This document shows, piece after piece, positions 1 to 6,529 of a stretch of DNA of 10,000 nt. The DNA is from Rheinheimera sp. (lineage in GTDB: Bacteria > Pseudomonadota > Gammaproteobacteria > Enterobacterales > Alteromonadaceae). Location: the NCBI RefSeq assembly GCF_020217005.1, contig NZ_JAIWOI010000332.1, forward strand, positions 1 through 10,000, in the 5' to 3' direction. Below the pieces are notes generated by a model. The model did not search any database, had not been told where the DNA came from, and worked only from the letters and a program-made list of their open reading frames with translations. Both the position numbers and the translations under genes were made by a program. Position 1 is the stretch's first letter. Each line of letters begins with the position of its first letter.

Positions 1-316
1 GTGGCCTGTGCCCCATAGTGCCTTGAGCGCTATAGAGTAAATTGCTGAAGTTATCGCTGAATTCTGAGCTGGTTAGTTGGCCATCACCATCTGAATCCAG
101 TGAGCTGAACAGCTCTTCACTTTTATTCTGGGCTTGTTCATTTTGCAGACCGCTGAGCAAGCTGGAAAAATCGCTTTGCTCTAAGTAGCCTTTATTTTGA
201 CTATCCAATTGACCAAATAAATTGCCCGCAGCTTCAGTCAGTTGTTCTTTGCTCAACTGAAGTTTGGGCATAGCGCCCATGCTGTATGCACTTTGGCTAG
301 AGAATTGAATGCTCAT
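1..316 (-). CDS. EF-hand domain protein (partial, 3' end outside window)
   Basis: Translating the minus strand from the ATG at 316 gives 105 codons without a stop, running off the left edge. Residues 74-85 (DSDGDGQLTSSE) form a canonical EF-hand calcium loop, with acidic ligands at loop positions 1, 3, 5 and 12. An earlier, degenerate loop lies at residues 38-49 (DSQNKGYLEQSD), where positions 3 and 5 are Gln and Lys, so it may not bind calcium. The N-terminus (MSIQFSSQSAYSMGAM) is Ser-rich and not a signal peptide. The start is supported by a GGAGAG Shine-Dalgarno sequence at 322-327, 5 nt upstream; an overlapping ATG at 320 hits a stop after seven codons. Bacterial proteins of this kind are calcium sensors or buffers, but the target here is unknown. 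It is transcribed away from the DUF2959 gene. Confidence 0.85.
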   Translation of the reverse strand, partial: MSIQFSSQSAYSMGAMPKLQLSKEQLTEAAGNLFGQLDSQNKGYLEQSDFSSLLSGLQNEQAQNKSEELFSSLDSDGDGQLTSSEFSDNFSNLLYSAQGTMGHRP

Positions 317-641
317 TCATGCTCTCCATTAAACACGACCGGAATTGATCGCCTGAATTAAGCTGCAAAGTGCCGACCAAAACAGGTTTAGATCTGTGCG
401 CTTTGGGTAAAGTTGGGTAAGGAAAGGTACGGTAATGTTGATCAGCAAGGTGTTGGCTTTACCCTAAAGTAGAAAATGTGGACTTTAGCTTTGGGCAAAT
501 CGGCTCAAAGCTGTACCCGTGGCAAAGAGTTGCCACAGGTCAATCTGCCTTGTCCGGGTGCAATCTTAAGTTAAGCTCTGTACTATGAAACTCTCGGCAG
601 GTATCAGACAACAGCAAGAGCACACTACAATGGGGTATCGA
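317..641. other. Divergent intergenic region, no gene
   Basis: About 325 bp between the EF-hand gene (-) and the DUF2959 gene (+). I find no convincing coding frame. It holds two direct copies of TTGGGTAA exactly 10 nt apart (403-410 and 413-420), an inverted relative at 459-466 (TTACCCTA), and consecutive hairpin-forming repeats across 464-540. A weak -10-like TACTAT occurs at 581-586 without a good -35. If it is used, transcription would begin after the ATG at 585, which agrees with the DUF2959 start being at 630 or 642. The region must contain promoters for both flanking genes, but I cannot place them securely. Confidence 0.5.
464..540. other. Cluster of three inverted repeats (possible structured RNA or operator)
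   Basis: Three inverted repeats follow one another almost without gaps. CTAAAGT (464-470) pairs with ACTTTAG (482-488), loop 11 nt. AGCTTTGGGC (487-496) pairs with GCTCAAAGCT (503-512) with one G-U pair, loop 6 nt. GTGGCAA (519-525) pairs with TTGCCAC (530-536), loop AGAG, and the stem extends outward by three pairs past one mismatch (515-540). No run of T follows on either strand, so these are not intrinsic terminators. They could be a structured 5' leader of the DUF2959 gene, a small RNA, or operator dyads. The sequence does not match any riboswitch consensus I know. Confidence 0.4.
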
Positions 642-1286
642 ATGCGGCAATTAACAGCTTTGGTTTTGCTAAGCCTTGGTCTGGCGGGCTGTCAGCAAGC
701 TTATTACGCTACCATGGAAAAATTTGGCGTGGAGAAGCGTGAAATTCTGGTCGATAGGGTAAAAGATGCCCGTGATGCCCAGGTCGAAGGACAGCAGCAG
801 TTTAAAGATGCGCTGGATGAATTGAGTCAGCTGCTGAAGTTTCATGGTGGCGATTTACAGACTAAATACGAAGAGTTGGATGCAGAGTATCAACAAAGCG
901 TCGACGCTGCTGAACTGGTGAGTAGTCGTATTAACAAAGTCGAGTCAGTGGCTGAAGCCTTGTTTGACGAGTGGCGGGATGAGCTGGGGCAATACCAGAA
1001 CGCGGCTTTAAAAGCACAAAGTAAACAAAAGCTGGTGACGACCGAAAAGCAGTTTGGGCTCTTGCTGAAAAAGATGCGCTCAGCTGAGAAAAAAATGCAG
1101 CCTGTACTTAAAATCATGCATGACAACGTTTTGTTTTTAAAGCATAACTTAAATGCTAAGGCCATTGGCTCTATTCAAACTGATTTTGCCGGTTTGCAAC
1201 AGGATGTTCGTAGTCTGATCAGCGAGATGAATAAAGCTATAGCAGATTCAAATGCTTTTATTGCTCAGATGCAGTCTTCTGATTGA
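642..1286 (+). CDS. DUF2959 family lipoprotein
   Basis: The 214-residue product starts with a lipoprotein signal peptide: Met-Arg, a hydrophobic stretch, then the lipobox LAGC with Cys17 as the predicted lipidated residue. The mature protein begins QQAYYATMEKFGVEKREIL, the conserved opening of the DUF2959 family, which to my knowledge is mainly gammaproteobacterial and has no assigned function. The rest is highly charged and almost entirely predicted helical, rich in Glu, Lys, Gln and Ala with heptad-like spacing, suggesting a long periplasmic helical bundle or coiled coil. The frame is open from an ATG at 585, but that adds 19 polar residues before the signal peptide. The ATG at 642 (GGGG at 632-635, 6 nt spacer) or at 630 fits a lipoprotein better. 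The 3' end overlaps the convergent gene by 29 bp. Confidence 0.88.
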   Translation: MRQLTALVLLSLGLAGCQQAYYATMEKFGVEKREILVDRVKDARDAQVEGQQQFKDALDELSQLLKFHGGDLQTKYEELDAEYQQSVDAAELVSSRINKVESVAEALFDEWRDELGQYQNAALKAQSKQKLVTTEKQFGLLLKKMRSAEKKMQPVLKIMHDNVLFLKHNLNAKAIGSIQTDFAGLQQDVRSLISEMNKAIADSNAFIAQMQSSD

Positions 1287-2010
1287 GGTGGGCTTTGAGC
1301 AGAGCATCCAGTTGCTGAAGACAGAGTGCTGAGACCGTCTTTTTGCTCAGCATCAAATGGATAGAGCTTTTGTGCAACATAAAAGGCAGTAACTGTAAAT
1401 CAGCCAAATCCTGATGCTGGTTGATGTGATAGCGCGCTACTACAGGGTCAACCAGCGAATATTGTGCTCTGCCTTGTGCAACCATCTGTAATCGTCTGAG
1501 TTCCTCTGCAACGTGAAATAATCTGTTTTGTCCCTGATGGAGTTTGAAGTATTCAAAGTCTTCGCCGTAGTAACCCGCCGTATTCACTGCCCCAGACCAG
1601 CGTTTGGCCGCCAACTGATAAAATGCGGCGCTATTTTTTAGTTCAGACTGCTCAGCCAGCAGGTCTTTGTGGAGTACAGCAGTAATAGTTTCCTGACGAT
1701 AAGGAATAGAGAAATAGGCGTAAGCTGCACGCTCTTTGGTATAGGATGCGGCAAACAACAGATCCAGCCCGCCTTGCTGTAATTGCTGCAAAGCACGTTG
1801 TTCTGACATTTGGATCAGCTGCAGAGTTGAACCCAGTTGATGCGTCAGAGTGCGCACCAGCTCGATATCTGTACCTGACACAGTTTCGTCTGTCAGCCTG
1901 ACATAAGGTAACCAGTCGGTGTTGTATGCCACACGCCAGGTGCTGGGGCAGGCCGCAGTTGCGCTAACCAGATGACAGCACAGGGCGACGCCCACTAACA
2001 GATACTTCAT
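1258..2010 (-). CDS. Periplasmic solute-binding protein, family 3 (SBP_bac_3-like)
   Basis: A 250-residue protein with an N-terminal signal peptide (MKYLLVGVALCCHLVSATAA, cleavage near residue 20). The mature N-terminus, reading WRVAYNTDWLPYVRLTDE then VSGTDIELVRTL, matches the first beta-alpha unit of amino-acid-type binding proteins, where an aromatic-Pro-Tyr segment is followed by a G-x-D-I-E-L motif. LDLLFAASYTKERAAYAYFS fits the next conserved block. Size is normal for the family. No permease, ATPase, sensor kinase or diguanylate cyclase gene is adjacent, so the ligand and partner are unknown. Such orphan proteins are common in Alteromonadales. The ATG at 2010 is chosen over an in-frame TTG at 2013; an AGG lies just upstream. 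It is 63 bp downstream of the gene at 2074-2562 with no clear terminator between, so co-transcription is likely. It ends inside the convergent DUF2959 gene. Confidence 0.85.
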   Translation of the reverse strand: MKYLLVGVALCCHLVSATAACPSTWRVAYNTDWLPYVRLTDETVSGTDIELVRTLTHQLGSTLQLIQMSEQRALQQLQQGGLDLLFAASYTKERAAYAYFSIPYRQETITAVLHKDLLAEQSELKNSAAFYQLAAKRWSGAVNTAGYYGEDFEYFKLHQGQNRLFHVAEELRRLQMVAQGRAQYSLVDPVVARYHINQHQDLADLQLLPFMLHKSSIHLMLSKKTVSALCLQQLDALLKAHLNQKTASEQ

Positions 2011-2073
2011 CAACCTGCTCTCTGACGTTTAACTATGTTCAGACTATAGTCAAAAATTCAGAGCTTGTTCGGA

Positions 2074-2562
2074 TTAGCCTTTATTGCCAGGGACCTGAGC
2101 TGGTGTTGGTACAGGTTTTAGTAACTCAAGCTGGGCTTTGGCCTGCTGTTCTTCGTCTTTTTGCTTAATACGCACTAACGAAGCGTAAAACTGTGCAGCT
2201 GTAAAAGACTGAGTAGACTGGATCAGGTCGCTGACATCCGCCGTACTTTGTTGCAGCATTTGCTGAAAAATCACCAGATGGCCGTTTTGTTGTAGTGCTG
2301 GTGCTAAGTTCGTTTCTTCAGCACCATCTCTGATGGTGTAGTACTTCAGCAATAACTCAGCTCTTGCCGCCAGCGATAAGGTGGGAGCGTCTAGTCCGGC
2401 TGCTGCTTTATTCACAGCCGCTGCTGGTTGGCTTTTTAGCTCAACGTTTTTATGTTCGGGTTGTTTTTCTGTTTGAGTCAAAGTGTTAAATAAAAAAGCA
2501 GAGACAATCAAACCACTAAACAACCCCCAGAAATAGCTTAACAATGGTGTGGGCTTATACAT
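2074..2562 (-). CDS. Unknown single-pass membrane-anchored protein
   Basis: I do not recognise this 162-residue protein. A short N-terminus (MYKPTPLLSY) leads into one hydrophobic segment at about residues 8-27, with no convincing cleavage site, so it is probably an N-in signal anchor with the body in the periplasm. Residues 30-57 form a polar, Lys/Gln/Ala-rich linker. Residues 58-150 are predicted helical, rich in Gln, Leu and Ala. The tail is Pro-rich (PVPTPAQVPGNKG). No catalytic motif is visible. The start is supported by an AGG 6 nt upstream of the ATG and by a TATAAT promoter at 2606-2611. It is probably the first gene of a two-gene unit with the downstream solute-binding protein, which may hint at a shared envelope role, but that is inference only. 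Confidence 0.75.
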   Translation of the reverse strand: MYKPTPLLSYFWGLFSGLIVSAFLFNTLTQTEKQPEHKNVELKSQPAAAVNKAAAGLDAPTLSLAARAELLLKYYTIRDGAEETNLAPALQQNGHLVIFQQMLQQSTADVSDLIQSTQSFTAAQFYASLVRIKQKDEEQQAKAQLELLKPVPTPAQVPGNKG

Positions 2563-2605
2563 AACAACCTGTCCGGATACGGCTTAACAACAAAAGACTG
2601 GCAGG

Positions 2606-2636
2606 ATTATAACTGTCCATACCAGCATCAATGCAA
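2606..2636 (-). promoter_or_regulatory. Sigma70-type promoter for the 2562/2010 gene pair
   Basis: Reading the minus strand, a perfect TATAAT -10 lies at 2611-2606, preceded 19 nt upstream by TTGCAT (2636-2631) as the best available -35. The -35 is weak (three of six matches) and the spacer is long, so activator help or a different -35 is possible. Predicted transcription start is near 2598, giving a leader of about 36 nt before the ATG at 2562. Confidence 0.5.
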
Positions 2637-2669
2637 ACTTTTATCCGATTTTCCTGTTGTTCAAACAGA

Positions 2670-2703
2670 ATAACACCGGATTTTTATAAAAATCCGGTGT
2701 TAT
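2670..2703 (-). terminator. Perfect 34-bp palindrome, probable terminator of the cyanophycinase gene
   Basis: The palindrome has its centre between 2686 and 2687. Each 17-nt arm contains ACACCGGATTTTT or its complement, so the transcript can form a GC-rich ACACCGG/CCGGTGT core topped by A-U pairs. It begins 3 nt after the TAA of the cyanophycinase-like gene. The sequence after it on the minus strand (TCTGTTTG) is only moderately T-rich, so it is not a textbook intrinsic terminator. Because it is perfectly symmetric, the same hairpin forms from either strand. Confidence 0.6.
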
Positions 2704-2706
2704 GGC

Positions 2707-3978
2707 TTAGTTTTGAGGTTTTAAATCAATCTGGATCCGTCCGGGTACTATGTCCAGCCGCACCTGATGAGCACTACTATTGTCTTTCAGTCCATCCAGA
2801 TACTGCCAGTAGCCTTGAGTACGGTCATCTTTACTAAAGAGCAAACCAAACACCAGTCCATTGCCCTGGTGCAGGTAACTGACTGCCTGGCTGGCCGATT
2901 TATTATCAGTGAGTTCAAAGGTGATAAAGTCTTTTAATCTGGTATTAGCGCTGAAGACGCCTGACATCACTGGCTCTGGCTGATCGCCATACTCAGCACC
3001 TTTGGTCTGCAGTTTCGCTGGATGAGGCAAAAGTTGTTGCGTCTGAATGTCATAGCTGTCGCCTCCCTGCAAATAACTCAAGCGGATATTCTCCATCTGA
3101 AACCCAAGAGGATTGCTGATTTTTTTGGCGTGACGTAAATCAATCACTGTCACACCACCAGCACCTAAAGCCTGAAATTGCCGGGTTTTAGCCTGATAAA
3201 ATAAGGCAGAGTCTTCATCGATGCCATAACCTACTGCAGATCCCGAACTTTGTTCTGCCAGCGCCACTATTAAACGGCCAAAACGGGCTCTGCGGTCAAA
3301 ATGCTGGTCAATGATACCTTCGGGGAAAAAACCTAACCCCTGACGAAGTTGCAAAGGCTCCTGAGCTGTTCCTTCTATCCTTGCATCCGCAGTGGCAACA
3401 GCTCTGGTTAAAGCACTCCAGGACGATCCGGCAGTTATCATAGGGTCACTCATGATTGCTGCGCCAGCACTGGTCCCTCCTACCAGGCCGCCTTGTTGGT
3501 AAAGCTGCCAGACAGCCTCCAGTACCGGGCTGGTTTTTCCTTCTGGTTTTAAGGTATCGACCAAATGATTTTGGTCGCCACCTAAAAACCAGACTGCAGT
3601 GGCCTGCTTTATCACAGCGGCCAGTGCCGGATCTGAGGCGTTATCGCGCCACAATGATTCGTCTTCGGCTGTACTTTTATCATCGTTTACCGCGATAGGA
3701 ATCAGCTGTACCTGCTGCTCAGGCACGCCATACAAAGCCAAATCCTTCTGAAACTGGCGGAAGTACTTTACAGGCTGGGTGCTGGCCGCAGGGATCACCA
3801 CTATACGAGCTTTAGGTGCGCCACCTGCACTTTCAACCCATTGCTGAAATACTGCTTTATTTGAGCTGGCTAAAGCGCCACCTACGATCATTAGCTGGCC
3901 TTGAGGCTGGGGTTTGGCGTATAAAAAAGCGCTGCTAAGGCTCAAACCAAGAGCCAGCAGGTAAGGTATTTTCATCAT
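2707..3978 (-). CDS. Exported cyanophycinase-like peptidase (family S51)
   Basis: A 423-residue protein with a signal peptide (MMKIPYLLALGLSLSSAFLYA, cleavage near residue 21). The mature part opens with GQLMIVGGAL, typical of cyanophycinases. The nucleophile elbow GGTSAGAA places the catalytic Ser at residue 170; GGDQ (133-136), GFFPEGIIDQHFDRRARFGR (216-235) and GYGIDEDSAL (250-259) are the other conserved family blocks. The family cleaves the beta-Asp-Arg polymer cyanophycin to dipeptides. Secreted proteobacterial enzymes of the CphE type are of similar size, about 420 residues including a C-terminal extension, as here (about residues 290-423). No cyanophycin synthetase is in the window, so scavenging external polymer, or another isoaspartyl or peptide substrate, is more likely than turnover of an internal store. 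The start at 3978 is chosen because GGAG (3985-3988) lies 6 nt upstream; the frame extends to 4053, but that would bury the signal peptide. Confidence 0.9.
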   Translation of the reverse strand: MMKIPYLLALGLSLSSAFLYAKPQPQGQLMIVGGALASSNKAVFQQWVESAGGAPKARIVVIPAASTQPVKYFRQFQKDLALYGVPEQQVQLIPIAVNDDKSTAEDESLWRDNASDPALAAVIKQATAVWFLGGDQNHLVDTLKPEGKTSPVLEAVWQLYQQGGLVGGTSAGAAIMSDPMITAGSSWSALTRAVATADARIEGTAQEPLQLRQGLGFFPEGIIDQHFDRRARFGRLIVALAEQSSGSAVGYGIDEDSALFYQAKTRQFQALGAGGVTVIDLRHAKKISNPLGFQMENIRLSYLQGGDSYDIQTQQLLPHPAKLQTKGAEYGDQPEPVMSGVFSANTRLKDFITFELTDNKSASQAVSYLHQGNGLVFGLLFSKDDRTQGYWQYLDGLKDNSSAHQVRLDIVPGRIQIDLKPQN

Positions 3979-4246
3979 ACAACACTCCGTTTTTTGCTTT
4001 ATTGACTGAGATTTATCTGCTTCATTTGTTGCTGCTATCCCTTTATTTTTCACCGGGATTTTTTATGAACTTTGGCAAAGCAACGGCCTGAGCATAACAA
4101 ATGCCGCAATGTACTCAAAGGGACAACGCCTGGTCACTGGCTGTCGTTGAAATACTGACCAAATAAAAGTCATTACGGCAGACCCTGTTACAGAGGCAGA
4201 ACAGGCCTGATATAGTGGCGGCCTAAACTCAGGATGTGGTGACAAG
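3979..4246. other. Divergent promoter region, no gene
   Basis: 268 bp separating the cyanophycinase-like gene (-) from the GH3 operon (+). The plus-strand promoter is placed at 4187-4216. For the minus strand I see AT-rich sequence with T and A runs around 4041-4072 but no hexamer pair I would defend. Short open frames here lack ribosome-binding sites and family resemblance. Confidence 0.5.
4187..4216 (+). promoter_or_regulatory. Extended -10 promoter of the GH3/ACT/DoxX operon
   Basis: TATAGT at 4211-4216 is preceded by TGA, giving an extended -10 (TGnTATAGT). GTTACA at 4187-4192 is a four-of-six match to the -35 consensus with an 18-nt spacer. Predicted start is near 4223, about 24 nt before the ATG at 4247. 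Confidence 0.5.
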
Positions 4247-6082
4247 ATGAAACAATATGCACTGCTGCTGGCTGTCATGACGTTAAGTGCTGGAGGTTGT
4301 ATGGGACAAAAAACTCTGGATCAGCAGGAGTTACGCCGTCAAATCGGCCAAAAACTGATGATCGATTTGCGGCACTTTTGTGCTGAAGGCTCTTCAGCTG
4401 AATGCAAATCTGACGTGACTGTTTTGCCAAAAGAATTTGCCGATGCCATCACTCAATTGCATTTAGGGGGCGTGATTTTATTTGCCAATAATCTGAAAGA
4501 TAAAACCCAAATCCGGCGTTTAACTGCAGATTTACAACAGGCTAGTAGTGACGGCTTACCCTTATTACTTGGCATCGATCAGGAGGGGGGCCGCGTCGCG
4601 CGTCTGCCAGTGGCCGATTTTCCGGCTTTTGCCGGCAATATGGCAATAGGGGCAACCCTGGCAGCGTCAGGCACTCACTACGCGACAGAGGTCGGCAAAG
4701 CTATTGCGCTGCAATTAAGCTCGCTGGGTATTAACTTAAACTTTGCGCCTAGTCTGGATGTGAATAATAACCCGGCTAACCCTGTGATTAACGTCCGCTC
4801 TTATGGCGATAATGCTGCAGCCGTAGCGCAGGCAGGGGGCGCCATGCTCAGTGCCATGCAGCAAGCTGGTGTCTTAGGCACCATCAAACATTTCCCGGGC
4901 CATGGTGATACTCATGTCGACAGCCACACAGGTTTGCCCTTGGTTGAACATGACAGAGCCACAGTGGAGGCTGTCGATTTATACCCGTTCCGACAGCTGA
5001 TCAAAGCGCATCAACCTGCCATGGTGATGACAGCTCATATTCAGTATCCGGCGCTGGATAACAGCAGCTTGATCACTAAATCCGGCGAGGCCGTGATTAA
5101 ACCCGCCACGTTATCCAGAGCTATTCTGACGGATTTACTGCGCGACGACATGGGCTTTGACGGTATCGTCATTACTGATGCGCTAAATATGGCCGGTATC
5201 AGCCAGTTTTTTGACCCGGCTCAGGCTGTGATAGAAACGTTTGCAGCAGGTGCTGATATAGCGCTGATGCCTTATGAAATGAAAACTCCCTCTGACATTC
5301 AGGCCTTGGCTGTGCTGATCGACGAGGTGGTGGCCGCTGTGCAGCAAGGCAAACTCGACAGCCGTGAAATAGCGCAATCTGCTGAGCGTATAGTCCGCTT
5401 GCGTCAGCAGCTGGGTAAAGCTCAGCCTCAAACTTTGGTTGCAGACGATCAACGCTTAGCTGCGGATATCGAACTGGAACAACGACTGGCGCAAGACAGC
5501 CTGACGGTAGTGGGCGAAAATAAATTAAAGTTACCTTTGGATTTGGCCGCTTTGAGACTGCACCTGATTGCTCCTGACCCGACTAAATGCCAAAGCTGGT
5601 TAGAGGCACTCAGTCTGTGGGGCATCAAACCAAAATCCGTCAGTTGCAGTGATTTAACCTCCTTTGAGCAATCCATGGCAGTGCAGCAAATCCATCAGGC
5701 TGATCTGGTGCTGGGCTCACTGATTTCACCGGTACAAAGTGCCGCTGAGCTTGGGGTATTGGCTGATTTGCAGGCTTTACCTGCGATGAAGCTGACAGTG
5801 GCAGAGCAAAAACAGCTGCTATTGCAATTATTACAACAGGCGAAAGCTCAGGGGAAAAACACTGTGATGGTGTCCTTACGCACGCCTTATGAGCTGACTG
5901 ATTTTGCCGTTGCAGCAGATCTGCGGTTGGCGACCTACAGCTACAATCAGAGACCACACACAGCAGCAAGAGCATTTTCTGGTCCGGCTTATGATGCGGT
6001 AGTGGCGTTTTTACTCGGAAAAATACAGGCCAGAGGGCAGTTGCCTGTGTCTTTAGTGACAAAAGATGGGACTGCTCACTAA
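4247..6082 (+). CDS. GH3 beta-N-acetylhexosaminidase, exported (probable lipoprotein)
   Basis: A 611-residue glycoside hydrolase family 3 protein. The N-terminus (MKQYALLLAVMTLSAGGC) is a lipoprotein-like signal with Cys18; the lipobox AGGC has Ala rather than Leu at -3, so lipidation is likely but not certain. The (beta/alpha)8 catalytic domain covers about residues 30-390, with GIDQEGGRVARL (109-120) and the NagZ-type motif KHFPGHGDTHVDSH (214-227), whose Asp/His pair is the proposed acid/base in this subfamily. The predicted nucleophile is Asp311 in ITDALNM. Residues about 395-611 form a second alpha/beta domain, ending in a GQLPVSL segment typical of GH3 proteins of this two-domain type. 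Cytosolic NagZ is about 340 residues without a signal, so this is an extracytoplasmic relative that may act on chitin oligosaccharides or peptidoglycan fragments. It is the first gene of an operon, 21 bp before the ACT-domain gene. The ribosome-binding site is weak (AGGA at 4231-4234 is 12 nt away). Confidence 0.9.
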   Translation: MKQYALLLAVMTLSAGGCMGQKTLDQQELRRQIGQKLMIDLRHFCAEGSSAECKSDVTVLPKEFADAITQLHLGGVILFANNLKDKTQIRRLTADLQQASSDGLPLLLGIDQEGGRVARLPVADFPAFAGNMAIGATLAASGTHYATEVGKAIALQLSSLGINLNFAPSLDVNNNPANPVINVRSYGDNAAAVAQAGGAMLSAMQQAGVLGTIKHFPGHGDTHVDSHTGLPLVEHDRATVEAVDLYPFRQLIKAHQPAMVMTAHIQYPALDNSSLITKSGEAVIKPATLSRAILTDLLRDDMGFDGIVITDALNMAGISQFFDPAQAVIETFAAGADIALMPYEMKTPSDIQALAVLIDEVVAAVQQGKLDSREIAQSAERIVRLRQQLGKAQPQTLVADDQRLAADIELEQRLAQDSLTVVGENKLKLPLDLAALRLHLIAPDPTKCQSWLEALSLWGIKPKSVSCSDLTSFEQSMAVQQIHQADLVLGSLISPVQSAAELGVLADLQALPAMKLTVAEQKQLLLQLLQQAKAQGKNTVMVSLRTPYELTDFAVAADLRLATYSYNQRPHTAARAFSGPAYDAVVAFLLGKIQARGQLPVSLVTKDGTAH

Positions 6083-6103
6083 AGCAAAGAAGGGAGATAT
6101 TCA

Positions 6104-6526
6104 ATGACAGCTGCTATTAAAGCGCTGGACCAGTTACTTAGTACTATGCAACCAGAGCTAGAGCCGGATATTTACGTCTATTGTATCTGGCCTCTGGATA
6201 AAAGCTGGCACGGGCCTCTGCCTCTAGCCACTTTTAAAGAAAAAGAGGGGCTGACTTTAGTTCTGACAGAACAACAAGCCAAAGATTATCAGCTGAATAT
6301 TTTGTTCAGGGCCCGTTGGATCAGCCTTACCGTGCATTCAGATTTAGAGGCCGTAGGGCTGACCGCTGCTTTTGCCACAGCTTTAGCGGATGCGGGTTTG
6401 AGTTGTAATGTGTTTGCCGGAGCCTACCACGATCATCTGCTGGTGCCTGTACATCAGGCTGAAGCAGCCATGCAGGCACTAAAGCAACTGCAGCAATGTA
6501 AACAAAACCAGAGCTTAAAAGGATAA
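6104..6526 (+). CDS. ACT-domain protein (COG3602-like)
   Basis: A 140-residue cytoplasmic protein without a signal or membrane segment. The N-terminal half has the family pattern LLSTMQPELEPDIYVYC (11-27), then LATFKEKEGLTLVL (41-54). The C-terminal ACT-like domain (about 72-130) carries WISLTVHSDLEAVGLTAAF and CNVFAGAYHDHLLVP (101-115), closely following the conserved pattern of the small ACT-domain family often annotated as DUF2241/ACT_7. ACT domains usually bind amino acids or similar ligands, but the role of this family is not established to my knowledge. Start: AGGGAG at 6091-6096 lies 7 nt upstream. It sits 21 bp after the GH3 gene and 3 bp before the DoxX gene, so all three are probably one transcript. 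Confidence 0.88.
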   Translation: MTAAIKALDQLLSTMQPELEPDIYVYCIWPLDKSWHGPLPLATFKEKEGLTLVLTEQQAKDYQLNILFRARWISLTVHSDLEAVGLTAAFATALADAGLSCNVFAGAYHDHLLVPVHQAEAAMQALKQLQQCKQNQSLKG

Positions 6527-6529
6527 CCT

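Noticed and set aside
464..540. c-di-GMP-I (GEMM) type riboswitch, suggested by GGGCAAA and CAAAGC segments
   Set aside because: The order and spacing of the conserved GEMM segments do not match, and the expected tetraloop/receptor arrangement is absent.
2042..2051. GACTATAGTC palindrome in the 63-bp gap, considered as a promoter or operator for the solute-binding protein
   Set aside because: Only 10 bp and no matching -35 at a suitable distance; not distinguishable from chance.
2631..2837. Plus-strand open frame of 68 codons spanning the palindrome and the end of the cyanophycinase gene
   Set aside because: It runs through the palindrome and antisense to a well-supported gene; no ribosome-binding site.
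5640..6104. Long minus-strand open frame (154 codons) opposite the GH3 gene
   Set aside because: It lies antisense to a gene with clear catalytic motifs, has no family resemblance and no credible start signals.
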